Assembly: GCA_945859605.1 (NCBI GenBank)
Contig: OX243815.1
Span: 25,281,613 to 25,345,612 of the forward strand
Direction of reading: 5' to 3'
From: Lumbricus rubellus
Taxonomy: Eukaryota; Annelida; Clitellata; Crassiclitellata; Lumbricidae
Length of the DNA: 64,000 nt
Of this stretch, positions 34,511 to 47,067 are shown piece after piece. Both the position numbers and the translations under genes were made by a program. Position 1 is the stretch's first letter, and the number at the start of each line of letters is the position of its first letter. The notes beneath the pieces were generated by a model. The model did not search any database. It was not told where the DNA came from and saw nothing but the letters and a program-made list of their open reading frames with translations.

Positions 34511-35590
34511 CAATATATATATATAATAAAATATAAAAAATATATATACATAATATTTTTATTTATATAAAAATATTTATTATATAATAAATATATTTAT
34601 CTTATATAGTATACATAAGAAATATATTTAGATAATATATATACATAATATTTTTATTTATATAAATATATTTATTATATAATAAATATATTTATATAAT
34701 ATACGTAAGAAATATATTTAGATAATATATATACATAATATTTTTATCTATATAATAAATATATTTATCTTATATAGTATACATAAGAAATATATTTAGA
34801 TAATAGATATACATAATATTTTTATTTATATAAATATATTTATTATATAATAAATATATTTATATAATATACGTAAGAAATATACGTAAGAAATATATTT
34901 AGATAATATATATACATAATATTTTTATCTATATAATAAATATATTTATATAAAATACATAAGAAATATATTTATAATATATATAATATATTTATGTATA
35001 ATATATATTTCTTTATTTATTTATTATAAAATAAATATATTTATACAATACATATATATTTATATATAATATATATTTATTTATATAAATTTATTTATCA
35101 TATAATAAATATATTTATGTAATATACATAAGAAATATATTATATATATTGTATAAATATATATTCAAAATATATATATATAATATATATACAACATATT
35201 TATTTATTACATAATAAATATATTTATACAATATATAGAATATGTAAGAAATACATTTAGATAATATATAATATATATTTATTTAATATATATTTATGTA
35301 ATATATAATATTATATATATATATATTAGATCGCTATAAACCATCGAAAATTATATTTATATAATATACAAAAGAAATATATTATGTATATATTGCATAA
35401 ATATATTTATTATATATATTCAAAATATATAATATATATATAATATATATATACAACATATTTATTTATTATTATAATAAATATATAGAATATGTAAGAA
35501 ATATATTTAGATAATATATAATATATATTTATATAATATATATTTATGTAATATATAATAATATATATGTATATATTAGATCGCTATAAA
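34511..35590. repeat. Higher-order A+T satellite
   Basis: Over 1 kb of nearly pure A/T with units such as aagaaatatatttagataat and acataatatttttatttata recurring at roughly 100-140 bp. A larger direct repeat of about 247 bp is marked by ttagatcgctataaacc(a/g)tcg at 35327 and 35574. Non-coding; TA-only frames were ignored. Confidence 0.93.
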
Positions 35591-35709
35591 CCGTCGAAAA
35601 TTTCAGAGCATTTGTCGGTGTGCTGTACAAAGACCGTCGTGTTAACAAAGACTTGCAGCGACGCCCAACCTTCTTATGAACGCTTGAGACTGGCATCGAT
35701 AGAGAAATT

Positions 35710-35750
<41 letters not shown>

Positions 35751-36160
35751 AAGATCTATTGACCATTACATACACCTCAGGCTGTTAGTGTGTATACGCA
35801 TAACATTAATGTCAACAGTCTGACATTTCCCACGATCGACGGCAATTGTAATTTGCATATGCGACTCACATCACGCATGCTTAGGTGAGATTTCAAAGCT
35901 ATCAATAAGCATATGCGACAATCCATTCTTCCAATAATAGTCTACATGTAGAAAATATTGCCTATATAGCTGTACTATCTGAATTTTATCTTTCCATATC
36001 ACTTCTATTGTTCGCTATATAATATATATATATAATATATTCATTATATATTTATATTTAATCTCGATAACAATCTCTATAGCGCCAGTGAATAGGCTGT
36101 TCTCCCTGACGCGACTTTTGCGGGCGCTGAGAAATCTTCGAAGTTTTACATTTTACATTA
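35591..36160. other. Polinton-like interior, nothing recognised
   Basis: A (TA)n block is at 35713-35748 and AT-rich sequence at 36018-36060; ctcgataacaatctctatagcgcc at 36061 is a first degenerate copy of the following minisatellite. No capsid, ATPase or protease signature is seen. Confidence 0.5.
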
Positions 36161-36167
36161 CATTAAA

Positions 36168-36341
36168 CGTCGCCAGACGGAGGGTGATAACAATCTATCC
36201 GACGTCAGACGGAGAGCGATAACAATCTCTCCGTCGCCAGACGGGGGGGGCGATAACAATCTCTATACGTCGCCAGACGGAGGGCGATAACAATCTCTCC
36301 GTCGCCAGACGGTGGACGATAACAATCTCTATACGTCGCCT
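36168..36341. repeat. 31-38-bp minisatellite (cgtcgccagacgg..gataacaatctct)
   Basis: Five units containing cgtcgccagacgg and gcgataacaatctct, some with an added ata before the next cgtcgcc. The same word, inverted (gacgacgtatagagattgttatcgc), sits just inside the right terminal repeat at about 43790-43815. So this array is an expanded piece of the original terminal region. Confidence 0.88.
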
Positions 36342-36993
36342 AAACCCATGCTCTGTATCAGCGCCGATATAGTATCCCTAGTACAACTACGGATTCTATA
36401 TCAACACTGATATAGTAATCCTCATTAATATTCATGAAGCGAAGTCATTCTTCTCGAAAATTCGAGCACGTTCCAGAAAGTGCTGTTCTTCTTGGTCCGT
36501 CTGTCTGTCTGTCTGTCCGTCCGTCTGTGCATGTAGCTGTCCATCTGCCTTTCCGTCTGCCTGTCCGTCTGTGTACCTCTGATGTGTTCTCGAGTAATGC
36601 TTTTACTGCGCGCCATAACAATGGCTACGTCACCGCGGGACAGGAGGGTCCTTGGCGCCAGTATGTCTGCACCGTGTACAAAAAGTAGTTCCGACGTTTC
36701 GTGTGTAATGAGAAAATAGTTGGCCACACGCTTCCTATGCGCGTAGGCGCACAACCTAACAGTGAGTACTTCGGTGTATTCCTACGCTATAACAACTATA
36801 AAAAAATTCGTCGGTCGCCGGCTTGGTCATTCGACTCGGATTTTGCTGGGGGTTTTCTTCAAGGGCAATTATAGAGATACAGTTACGCAGCTTAGCATCG
36901 GATAATTTATCGGACTTCGAATTCAATCTTCATCAACGACGGCTGAATTTTCGAATGTGTTATACAACATAAGCATTTTGGACGATAGCTACA

Positions 36994-38551
36994 ATGGAGA
37001 ATTATTGTAAGTAATTTTAATCTTTTTGAATCGTAACTACTATTTTTTTTTAAATATCTTATCGATGTGTACTATGATATTATATCATTCGCGCAGATCG
37101 TTAAAAAAATTCTTATTGTGCTGGTATATTATTAATCCAAGTGTCGATTCTATTTTTTTAAACAACCAACACTCTTATTATTCTTTTAGTTATGTTTTCA
37201 GATTTCGATAATTTCAATTTTCATTAATTTCAATTCTCATTAATTTCAGAATTAATTAATTTCATTTTTCATTAATTTTAATTTTAATTAATTTATATAA
37301 TATATATATACATAATTTACATATATAATATATATAATTATTATATTATATATATATAATATATATATCATACCGATTCTTTTTTTTTAAACAACCAACA
37401 CTCTTATTATTCTTTTAGTTATGTTTTCAGATTTCGATAATTTCAATTTTCATTAATTTCAATTCTTATTAATTTCAGAATTCATTAATTTCATTTTTCA
37501 TTAATTTTAATTTTAATTAATTTATATAATATATATACATATATAATTATTATATTATATATATATATATAATATATATCATATATAATATATATATAAT
37601 ATATATAATTCATATAAAGTAAATATATAATTTATATACATATATATATATATATAATATATAATATAATATATAAATAACATATATTTTCAAAATATAT
37701 ATAATATATATATATATAAAATATATATATACAATATATTTATATATGTTTATTTATTATATAATATAAATAATATATATATAATATATATATATAATAC
37801 ATATAAAATAATTATATAATTTATATATATATATTATAATATAATATATATAACATATATTTTCAAAATATATAATATATATATATAATATATATGTATA
37901 ATATATTTATTTATTTATATAAATATGTTTATTTATTATATAATAAAAATATTTATATAATATATATATATATATATAATATATAATAAATATATTTAGA
38001 TAATATATATTTATATAATATATATATATAATATATATAATATATATATATAATATACATAATATATAATATATATAAATAGTATTAATTGTAATATATA
38101 TATAATATATATACATTTAATTGGGGGAGAAACCCCCTAGCGTCATCAAAATTCGGAAATGCGTAAATAATTTCAAATTATCGCACAATTGAACTGCGAC
38201 CATAAGAGTTCCTTATTATGTACGGGTAAATTATTCTATTTGTATATTATTTTCAGCTTTTATTGATGGAAATGTATCAGATTCCGAATATCAGAGAGCC
38301 ACGGACGAATTGGATCGTCGATGGGCTCTGAGAATGGATGTTGGAACTTCTGAAGTCTCGATTCAGCGAAATGAATCGAAGAATCAAGGTATGCCATTAA
38401 CTATTCGTTTGAACAACATTTGGTCGAAATCTAGTTTTATTGCAACTTTATCATTTCAGTTTCATATATTTTTAAGTTCTTAATCCAATTTCAACTTTCA
38501 ATTATTTTCTACTTCCGCTCCAATTTCAGTTTTTATTAAAACAAAAATTTA

Positions 38552-38585
<34 letters not shown>

Positions 38586-41500
38586 TATATATATATATAT
38601 TTATATACACATATATATATATTTTTTTAAAGTAAAAAATAATAATAATAACTAAATAAATATTATAAAATAAAATAAATTTCGTTTAAGTTTTCATTAT
38701 TTTACTAATTCTTTCGGTGTTAAAATAATACTTTGATACATTTATTTTTATTATTATGTTCTACTTAGCAATGAAAAGGCACACAGAAGACGAACCATCA
38801 ACCTCGGTGAAGTTTCAAAGTAAGCGGAAATTTTATTTATACCAAAGATTATTTTATGATTTCAAATTTATCTCAGGCGAATGATTATCCCATGATTTCA
38901 AATTTATCTCATGCGAATGATTATTCTATGATTTCAAATTTGTTATTTATCCCGAATTTTCAAGTTTTAGATACTTGAATGGGTATGTTTTGTATCTTTT
39001 TAAGAAACGGACACATACTGCCGTTATTGTTCCGCGTACAAGAAGACGAAATTGAATGAGAACGGTCTGTGCGAAATCTGCGCAAATAGGAGAATCTGCA
39101 GCGTCTGTCATCTGCGTCGGCAATCGCAATACTTCACCCATAATTCGCGAATCTGCAGCACATGTGCTAAACCACCTTCCAATCATGTTCGAACATCCGT
39201 ACGCAACGTCTTCGAGCAGGAGCAACTTCCAACAGATCCGAACGCCTCAGACGTCCGCATGCTCATTAACAGCCTCGAAAACGGGATCTCATCAACTTTG
39301 GAGCAGAAGCTAGCCGGAAAAGGGTATGCTATTTTTTTATTGTTTTTTATTTTATTTTTTTTTTTAAATTTTTTTTTTTCTGCATAATTTGAAACCTAAA
39401 CATCATAAGAAAGTATAATTTAACCATATATTAACGAATTATGTCATCATTTCGATGATATGCGAAACTTTATTTTATTTCAGACCTATCAAATGGTACC
39501 TCGCGGCGGACTTTAAATTCAATCGAGAAGACGCCGAAGGTGGTACCAAGTCGACAACGGCATATTTCAAATCTAATCCGACAATTCTTTTGAATCAATC
39601 GCCATCTCATCAACATCTCGAGGATGCGATAGCTAGGTTGGAGTCGTTGGCCGATACTTTCACGAACGTCGGATCCGGCTGGTCTATCGATCGAATAGAC
39701 AATCTCGTTCTTCACACAGCCGAATACGACCCCATTGGGGGATCCTCATATATCCAAAGTCCAAAATGGTTAGCGAATAAGAAAGCTTCTTTGAACATTA
39801 GGAATACCGACAACCGTTGCTTTCTATATTGTGTACTCGCACACGTCCACCATCAAAAGATTCATCCAGACCGCGTCTCAAAATACACACCGCACATGGA
39901 AGAATTAAACGATGAAGGGCTGGCATTTCCCATCGAGATCGGTCAAATACCCTTATTCGAAACGAATAATCCCGATTTCGCGATAAATGTAATTTGCATC
40001 AATTCGAATGAGGACCATACATTCGTGCCTTTATTCGCGTCCGAACATCGAGACCGTAAACACACGGTCAATTTGTTGCTGTTGAGTGAAGGCGAGAAAC
40101 GGCATTACATACTGATTCGAAACCTATCTCGACTTCTATCAAGCCGAAATTCTCATGATCACCGAAACTTCCCTTGCCCTTTCTGTCTCCATTGCTTTAA
40201 ACACGAAGAGGGATTGCGGAAACACATTCTGGAATGCAGCATCCACGGTGTTCAGAAAGTTCGTTACCCATCTCCCGAAAATAATATCTTGAAATTTTCA
40301 AACATACAAAACCAAATGTCGATTCCGTTTACAATATACGCTGATTTCGAGTCATTCCTCGGCAAAACCGATATTGACGCGGGTAACTCGACCAAATTTT
40401 GTGACACGCATACTCCCAGTGGTTTTTGCTGCCTCACAGTTTCGACTATCGACCAGTATAACAACGAACAACCGTACGTTTACAGCGGCGACAATGTCGT
40501 CGACCGTTTCTTTATTCATTTGAAATCAGAGCAAGTCCGAATAAATAAAATTCTTTCGAAAAACGAACCGATGACACCCCTTTCAAAATTACAATTGGAA
40601 ACATATCAAAATTGCGTCAAGTGCCCCTCGTGCGACGACGACCTTACGAAAGAAAACAAAGTAAGACACCATTGCCATGTAACCGGCCAATTCATTTCCG
40701 CACTGTGTAACAACTGTAACTTGCAATACAAATTCAAGAGGACGAAAGTCGGAGAGAATGACTATAACTATCTTATTCCGATCGTGTTTCACAACCTCAG
40801 GGGGTATGATTCTCATATCATCCTCAAACACCTGTCCCGATTTTTTGCTTCGAAAGATGTCTTCGTTATCGCCACCAACATGGAGAAGTATCTAGCGTTT
40901 GAAATCGATGGCCTGCGTTTCGTGGATTCTCTCCAATTTCTCAACTGTAGCCTAGTCACTTTGGTGAACAATTTATCAAAAGAGGGAATTTCTAAATTCG
41001 TTCATATGCGGAGACTCCACCGGAACGATGATCAATTCAAATTGTTGCTTCGGAAGGGGGTCTACCCATATGAATACATGGATTGTGTGGAAAGAATGTA
41101 CGAGACATGCTTGCCCCCGCAGGACAAATTCTTCAGTCGTTTGGCGGATGAACATATCAGCGATGCCGATTATTCACACGCTCGAGACATCTGGTCAAAA
41201 TTTGGCATGCGTTCAATGAAAGACTATCACGACCTGTACTTGGAAACTGACGTTGTGCTTTTGGCCGATGTGTTCGAAGAATTTCGTAAGATGTCTTCGA
41301 ATTTCTATGGGTTGGATGCGCTACATTATTTTTCAAGTCCAGGACTAAGTTTCGACGCATGCCTCAAGATGACCGGTGTCTCGCTGGAATTGATCGTCGA
41401 TCCTGATATGTTCCTTTTCGTCGAGAAGGGAATGCGAGGTGGAGTGAGCATGATATCGAATCGATATGCCAAGTCGAACAATCCATATCTCGCTCAAGGA

Positions 41501-42802
41501 TATGATGCCACAGCAGAAACAAGCTATATTATGTACTTGGACTGCAATAACCTGTATGGTTTCGCTATGAGCGAACCATTGCCAACAGGTAAGTTCCGAT
41601 TCCTGAACCCCGAAGAAATCGAGAATTTCGATGTGTGTTCTAAACATGAAGATGATTCGAAAGGGTACATTCTGGAGGTGGATATGGAATATCCGCCTCA
41701 TCTGCACAATCCACACAACGATTATCCGCTAGCTCCTGAGAAGATGGCGATAACGAAGGAAATGCTTTCTCCGTACGCAAATGAATTGGCCGCAAAGTTA
41801 GGAATAAAATGTTCGTCTAAAATTCAGAAATTGATCCCAAATTTAAAACCGAAATCAAATTACGTTCTCCATTACAGAAATTTGCAGTTTTACATGGCAA
41901 TGGGTCTTAAACTTACCAAAGTTCATCGGGTCCTGGAGTTTGACCAATCTCGGTGGATGAAGCCCTATATTGATTTTAACACTGCTAAGCGGCAGATGGC
42001 CACTAACTCGTTCCAGAAAGACTTTTTCAAACTGCAGAATAACGCAGCGTTTGGCAAGACAATGCAAAACAATCGTAAACATCTGGACGTGCGATTAGTC
42101 ACGAACGACAGGCAAGCGAAACGCTATATAGCTCGGCCGACGTTCAAATCATTCAGCATCATAAATGAGGATCTTACTGCCATACAAATGATAAAATCTG
42201 ATGTGTTGCTGGACAAACCAATATACGTCGGCATGAGTATTCTCGATATCTCGAAGCTGCATATGTATCGGTTTCACTACGAGCATATACAGCAGTTGTA
42301 CGGTGAAAGAGCGAAATTGTTATTCACCGATACAGACAGTTTGTGCTACCATATTCGGACCGACGACGTGTATTTGGACATGCGTCAAAATCTGACCGAA
42401 TACGACACATCCGACTACCCCGCCGATCACTTTCTACATAGCAAAGCTAATATGAAAGTGATTGGCAAGTTCAAAGACGAGTCGAATGGGCAACCACCTT
42501 TGGAATTTGTGGGTTTACGATCAAAAATGTACAGCCTTTTGCTTCCCAACGATTACGAAAAGAAAACAGCCAAAGGTGTGAAGAAGTCGTGCGTGTCCAA
42601 ATACATCCGTCACCAAGATTACGCAAACTGTCTGTTCGACGAAGCGCCGACCACCGCGAAATTTTACACGATTCGAAGTGTCAAACATCAATTACATACC
42701 GCCGAAATTTCGAAATCCGCTCTTTCGCCGTACGACGACAAGAGATATCTGTTGAATAATAGCGTTTCGCTTGCCTACGGCCATGTGTCGCTTAAATGCT
42801 AG
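36994..42802 (+). CDS. PolB: Protein-primed family B DNA polymerase (Polinton PolB), five exons
   Basis: Proposed exons: 36994-37006, 38257-38388, 38769-38819, 39005-39323 and 39484-42802. All junctions are GT-AG and the phases agree (1, 1, 1, 2), giving 1277 codons without a stop; the two smallest exons are least sure. The frame also runs back over the last intron, so an apparent start at 39455 is intronic. Exon 4 has four CxxC pairs (CRYC, CEIC, CSVC, CSTC) suggesting zinc binding. The last exon has a CPFC...H...C finger-like motif (about 40177), 3'-5' exonuclease motifs YADFESF (about 40336), FHNLRGYDSH (40786) and TDVVLLAD (41245), and an endonuclease VII-like HHCHVTG..CNNCN (40670). Polymerase motifs follow: A, DCNNLYG (41540); B, NNAAFGKTM (42040); C, TDTDSL (42325). 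All catalytic acidic residues are present. Known relatives copy the element from a protein primer. Whether it is expressed is unknown. Confidence 0.88.
37146..38110. repeat. A+T repeats and a 165-bp direct repeat in PolB intron 1
   Basis: The segment from 37146 (aaacaaccaacactcttatt onward to the attttaattaatttatataat words) recurs at 37375-37545. The rest of the intron to 38110 is TA-rich satellite similar in kind to 34511-35590. The intron is 1250 bp, long relative to the others. Confidence 0.88.
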
Positions 42803-42919
42803 TCCTTCTGATTCATAAACTCCCTGCAAATTCTTACTTGTGCTTTGAACTATATGTTGGAAATTTTCATGTTGAAAAAGACATTTTTGTATGCCAATTT
42901 TGAATGGTGGTGTACTTTG

Positions 42920-43310
42920 CATATTCGTTTGATGGAAAACACTGTATAGAAATTTAAATGTTACTAAACTTTGTATGATTCGTTTGATGGAAAAGGGTGT
43001 GTACAGAAATTTAAATGTCGCTAAACTTTGTAACTTCGTAGGATGGAAAATACATTTACAGATTTGTAGAAAGACAATTTAAATGTTGCTAAACTTTGTA
43101 TGTTCGCTGATGGAAAAGACTATGCAGCAATTTAAATGCTGCTAAACTTTGTAAGTTCGTTGGATGGAAAAGACATTGTACAGATTTGTAGAAAGACAAT
43201 TTTTAAATGTTCCTAAACTTTGTATATTCGTTGGATGGAAAAGGATATGTGTAGAAATTTAAATGTTGATAAGCTTTGCTTCTTCGTTTGATGGAAAAGA
43301 CGGTACATAG
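42920..43310. repeat. 58-79-bp imperfect tandem repeat after PolB
   Basis: About six to seven units of tttgatggaaaaga..aatttaaatgttgctaaac followed by tttgta. Two longer units add cagatttgtagaaagac. It lies between the polymerase stop codon and the right terminal repeat, so it may be 3' untranslated sequence. Confidence 0.88.
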
Positions 43311-43799
43311 CTGACATCTGCTGGAGATATTTGTTTGTTGGAAAGACATTCTCGAAATAACGACTTGGAACATTCGAATGTAGTTAGATTTGTTGTAACA
43401 TTTACTATGTTGCATAATACTTGTCGCTTGTGTTTTGAAAAAAAAAAACTCGTGGACTTTGTGTTACTTTTACTTACATATGAGTTGGTAGAATTCAGCC
43501 TAGTATTGTAGGATTTCTGGTAGAGTACTCATAATTTTTAGGGAAGATAGAAAAGAAATGGAGTAGGGTGCTGTTGGAGATGCAATGGTGGGGAATACTA
43601 AGAGGAATAAAACAAGAATATTCACTTCAAACATGTTTATTAAATCACAAACAAAAGATTCGATGAATTATTCTTTAGTTAATTCACAAATTGTCTTAAA
43701 GTCCGAATGGATTGCATATCGTACAGCTTAAGTAACCAAGTTGACTCACATGATCTTCATCCATGTAACACGGCTTGACGTCTTTCACCTGACGACGTA

Positions 43800-44259
43800 T
43801 AGAGATTGTTATCGCACCTAATAAAACCATCACCTGAGCACACCTGCGCCATTAACGAGATCTTTATCATATAGTCGTAAAACCATCGCCCGAGGACACA
43901 GCACACCTGCGTCATTATCGAGATTTTTATCACCTAGGTATACAGGCGGACAACGAATAGGTAATTATCGAGGGATGATGTCACTGCGCTATGAATATTA
44001 ATTAGTAGGTGTGGCTGTACTGCGCCAGTAGCTAATTGCTTTTTTAATCACTACGCCAGTAGCTAATTGCTTTCTTAACACCTTAACTTCTGCGCCAGAG
44101 GCTAATTGCTTTTTTAAATGCAGTTTTAATGAGCTGCGCCAGTGGCTAATGACCTTTCAATGAATGGGAGGTGTGGCCGATGACGTCATTGAGGCGTGAC
44201 TAATGGGTTTTTAATGGGTTTTTAATTGCTGGCATAGAACCGGCCCTTACCCTACTACT
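43800..44259. repeat. Right terminal inverted repeat of the Polinton-like element
   Basis: Inverse of 34067-34510. It carries an internal duplication of tatcgagatttttatcacc / acgagatctttatca with cacctgcgccatta / cacctgcgtcatta, absent from the left arm. Ends ccctactact followed by the target duplication. Confidence 0.92.
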
Positions 44260-44265
44260 AGCATT

Positions 44266-45060
44266 CTTCTATCATTAATTCATTACTTCTTATTTTACAG
44301 TATCAACATGTCTTTTAGTAGGCTACTCCAGTCTAGTGTTAAAGCATAACTCTTTTACGGCTTAAGAATAATTGCTAAAATGATTCATGGTCAGACTTTT
44401 CTCCTAACCTGAGCACAGCCAGTGCACTCGTACACACACAAACAAACAGTGCTGCAGCGATTTTATGACCCTAATAAATTCTTGGAAGGAAAATTTCTGG
44501 CAGTCTTGCGGCAGAACAACGACCAGGGCAAAGGGTTTTTACCAGGGTGTTTACTCAGATTTTTCCTATATTCTGTAGCTCCGCCACTGATCACAAGCCA
44601 ATTAACATAGGCTATATTTTCGCGGTTACGCCAGTAGTAGACTCTGGCTCAAGCTCCAATGCTCCATCCTGTTTATTTGTGCTTTTCACGCAGCTTCTAA
44701 AACGATCTAATTTCAGGTTTTCTTCTTCTAAAGTCGTGATCTTCTGCGGATTTTGCGTGGCCAATATTCTACATTGCACACTGTAGTTCTTACATTTATG
44801 CGCTAGTAAATGCATTAGGGCCTATATTGCTTTTACATTTTTCATTTGGGGTGGGGTGGGGGTGGTGTGGTGGTGTTCAAACACCCAAAACACTCCTCGA
44901 TTTCATATTACCCGCGGGGTAATCGGAAATCGAATTTAGATTACCGTGGGGGGGAGGTAACCTAAAATGTGGTGGGGGAGTAACTTGAAGGTTTTTACAT
45001 CGGTTGTTTCATAATGCTAGCAATTAAATTGTCGCAAGTGACACAAGCTCTCCGACCGAG
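44266..45060. other. Intergenic DNA, no gene recognised
   Basis: A G-rich stretch lies at 44845-44995 with gtaatc/gtaacc words related to 20755-20835. See the separate inverted repeat. Confidence 0.45.
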
Positions 45061-45369
45061 AGGCCTGTAGGCTACAGTGTAGGCCTACACTGTATACGAA
45101 CTGATCCATTGATCGCTAAAAACTGAAAATCAATCAATCAACTTTTTATTTATTTATTTTACTCTTTTCAGGATGTCAAACGGCTATTTACTGAGTAAAC
45201 AAGGACGACAATGATAATGTGAGACTTCTGAGCGGAAAAAATCAGTTGTCATTTTTCATTCGCGGTTTTAAAAAAGGCTGATGGAAAAGTCGAAACTCAT
45301 TTTGCTTTCATTGCAAAGCACAAATAAACAGGATGGAGCATTGGAGCTTGAGCCATGGTCTACTACTAT
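44631..45369. repeat. Inverted repeat pair enclosing about 600 bp
   Basis: tggctcaagctccaatgctc, then catcctgtttatttgtgctt at 44645-44694, with agtagtagac just outside it, recurs inverted at 45316-45369. About 55 bp match with very few differences. No clear target duplication; could be the ends of a small element or an inverted duplication. Confidence 0.7.
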
Positions 45370-45438
45370 AAAGTTCGATTGACGTTTTTTTGGTAAAAAA
45401 GAGAAAGCAACGACTACCCTCCATCACTGCATTCTGGC

Positions 45439-45632
45439 CTTGGCTGTTTTAAAGGAATTTTTAGAACTGCACAACTCCTTCTGTTTCTTTCCATTCTCCA
45501 TGGTAAATTACTTCCAATCGGAGGACAATGACCATTTTTGCTAGTTTTCCCTGTACAAAAAGTACTTCTTTAGCTGCACAAATCCATTTAGAACTGCACA
45601 TTTTGTGTACAACTGCACGTTAAAAAGCCCTG
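45439..45632. mobile_element. Short hAT-type MITE related to 28453-29706
   Basis: Shares tttaaaggaatttttagaact on the left and aatccatttagaactgcac, ttttgtgtacaactgcacg and aaagccctg on the right. Flanks attctggc and attctgga match at 7 of 8. The left terminal bases have decayed from CAGGGC. It lacks the minisatellite of the longer relative, so the repeat expansion is specific to that copy. Confidence 0.75.
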
Positions 45633-45753
45633 ATTCTGGAAGTTTTTTGCGCTTTAGACCTGCGCAGCTTGGACAAAATAAGTCGATTTAAGTTAATTCG
45701 AACCGCGATTAAATTTCGAACATTAATCGATAAAAATAATTTTATGCATAATG

Positions 45754-45800
45754 TGTGCGTGCGTGTGTGCGTGTGTGTGCGTGTGTGTGCGTGCGTGTAT
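45754..45800. repeat. (GT)n microsatellite, interrupted
   Basis: gtgtgcgtgcgtgtgtgcg-type repeat. Confidence 0.9.
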
Positions 45801-47060
45801 TATATAATTATCAGACTAAACTTATGTACAGATAAAATTTCTCAGAATGGAGGAGAACGCTGTAGTGGTGTTCTACACGCCCATACGCAATCATTCAATA
45901 TGTCAGCAGCATAAGTACCGGCGTACTCGCACACTAGCCTACTCGTCGTGTCTTTGCCACCAATCACCGATCTCGCGATCCAGCGAGGCGTTCAAGAGAT
46001 TGCTCTTGTCTCCGATCATAAATTACATACCAAGATTCATCCACGACAAGGTTATCCCGCTAACCTGTACTCCATGGTTGGCTCATTAACTCGGAGGTGG
46101 GGGTATTTCTGACGTCATCGGCCTAATCGCATGCAGGCTCATGCTTTTCGTTGATGTTCGTTCAGTGTAGCTATAGAATATAGATCTATGTAAGCTATGA
46201 TATGTTAAGTTGTTAAGTTGTTAACTCCTTGGCAGCTAAGTTTTTTTCATATAATATATTATATAAATATAACCACAATTTGTCCATATAAGGAATAACA
46301 CTTAAAATATGTTGAGTAGGCCAATAATTATAAATTAAAGCTGACACGGATATTGTACATTCTTCATAGGACACTATTCGTATCCAAAAATGCATAGCCA
46401 ATTATAAATACGTAATTTATAGGCCAATCCATGCAATCCATGTAGGCCTACAGTGCACGTTCCCTTTGTAAGCTTATATTATAATAGGCCTACTCTAGGC
46501 TAAATTATAATCGATCTAGTCCTAAGTAGGCCTAGGCCTACGTCATTTCAATTTATGTTTATTCTCGTGTCAGTTAGACTAATTGTGATTTAGAAAAAAA
46601 TCTTATACTGTTTGGACAAAACGTGCAGCAGTGATTCTAAATTTATGACGCACATGTGAAACGTTGGCCCAGGCACGTTTTGTCTATTATCGACCTGTCT
46701 CTGCAGATGCTAGATTATACAGAATGTCTATGGCTAAAATTGATGTCCATGTCTAAATTGATGTCCACGGCTAAACTGATGCAAAGCGGAAAACATTGGA
46801 AGAACCGGAAAGAATAGGCCTGAATAAAAAAGTCTCAGAATCGATCACAATAATCTGTCGACCGAAGCGATTCGAGGATGCTTAATAATTGTTTTGCAAG
46901 ACTGCCATGAATAATTATTCATGAATACATCATGTACCTCGCTGAACGCAAATCACGTATCGTTTATATATATATAATTATTAATTATGTATAATATATA
47001 CATGCATATGTATATAGCCTATTAGGTGACCATTTTCTCGCCATAAAAACCGGGGCACTT
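45801..47060. other. Intergenic DNA, no gene recognised
   Basis: Rich in TAGGCCTA words at 46440-46540. A short threefold repeat of about 21 bp (taaattgatgtccatg variants) lies at 46730-46785. No supported gene. Confidence 0.5.
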
Positions 47061-47067
47061 TGGAAAA

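Larger units (their letters stand above)
34067..44259 (+). mobile_element. Compact Polinton/Maverick-like DNA transposon
   Basis: A 10,193-bp element flanked by a perfect 6-bp duplication agcatt (34061-34066 and 44260-44265). Its ends read AG...CT: AGTAGTAGTAGGG on the left, inverse of CCCTACTACT on the right, with one extra agt unit on the left. Polintons are known to start AG, to make 6-bp duplications through a retroviral-type integrase and to encode a protein-primed family B DNA polymerase; all but the integrase are seen here. It is much shorter than the usual 15-20 kb. I find no integrase, FtsK-type ATPase, cysteine protease or capsid gene. The left half is A+T satellite and minisatellite. 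Probably an internally deleted or satellite-invaded copy needing integrase from elsewhere; a small distinct lineage is the alternative. Confidence 0.9.

Noticed and set aside
35567..35788. 73-codon plus-strand frame at the end of the A+T satellite
   Set aside because: Half of it is (TA)n-derived Ile/Tyr. The rest has no recognisable Polinton protein motif.
37907..38116. Tyr/Ile-rich 69-codon frame and similar TA-only frames in 34.5-38.1 kb
   Set aside because: Products of A+T satellite; no coding evidence.
39455..39483. Start codon at 39455 as the beginning of the polymerase
   Set aside because: This stretch lies before a clear splice acceptor (ttttatttcag ending at 39483). The phase matches exon 39005-39323, so the nine N-terminal codons are intronic read-through.
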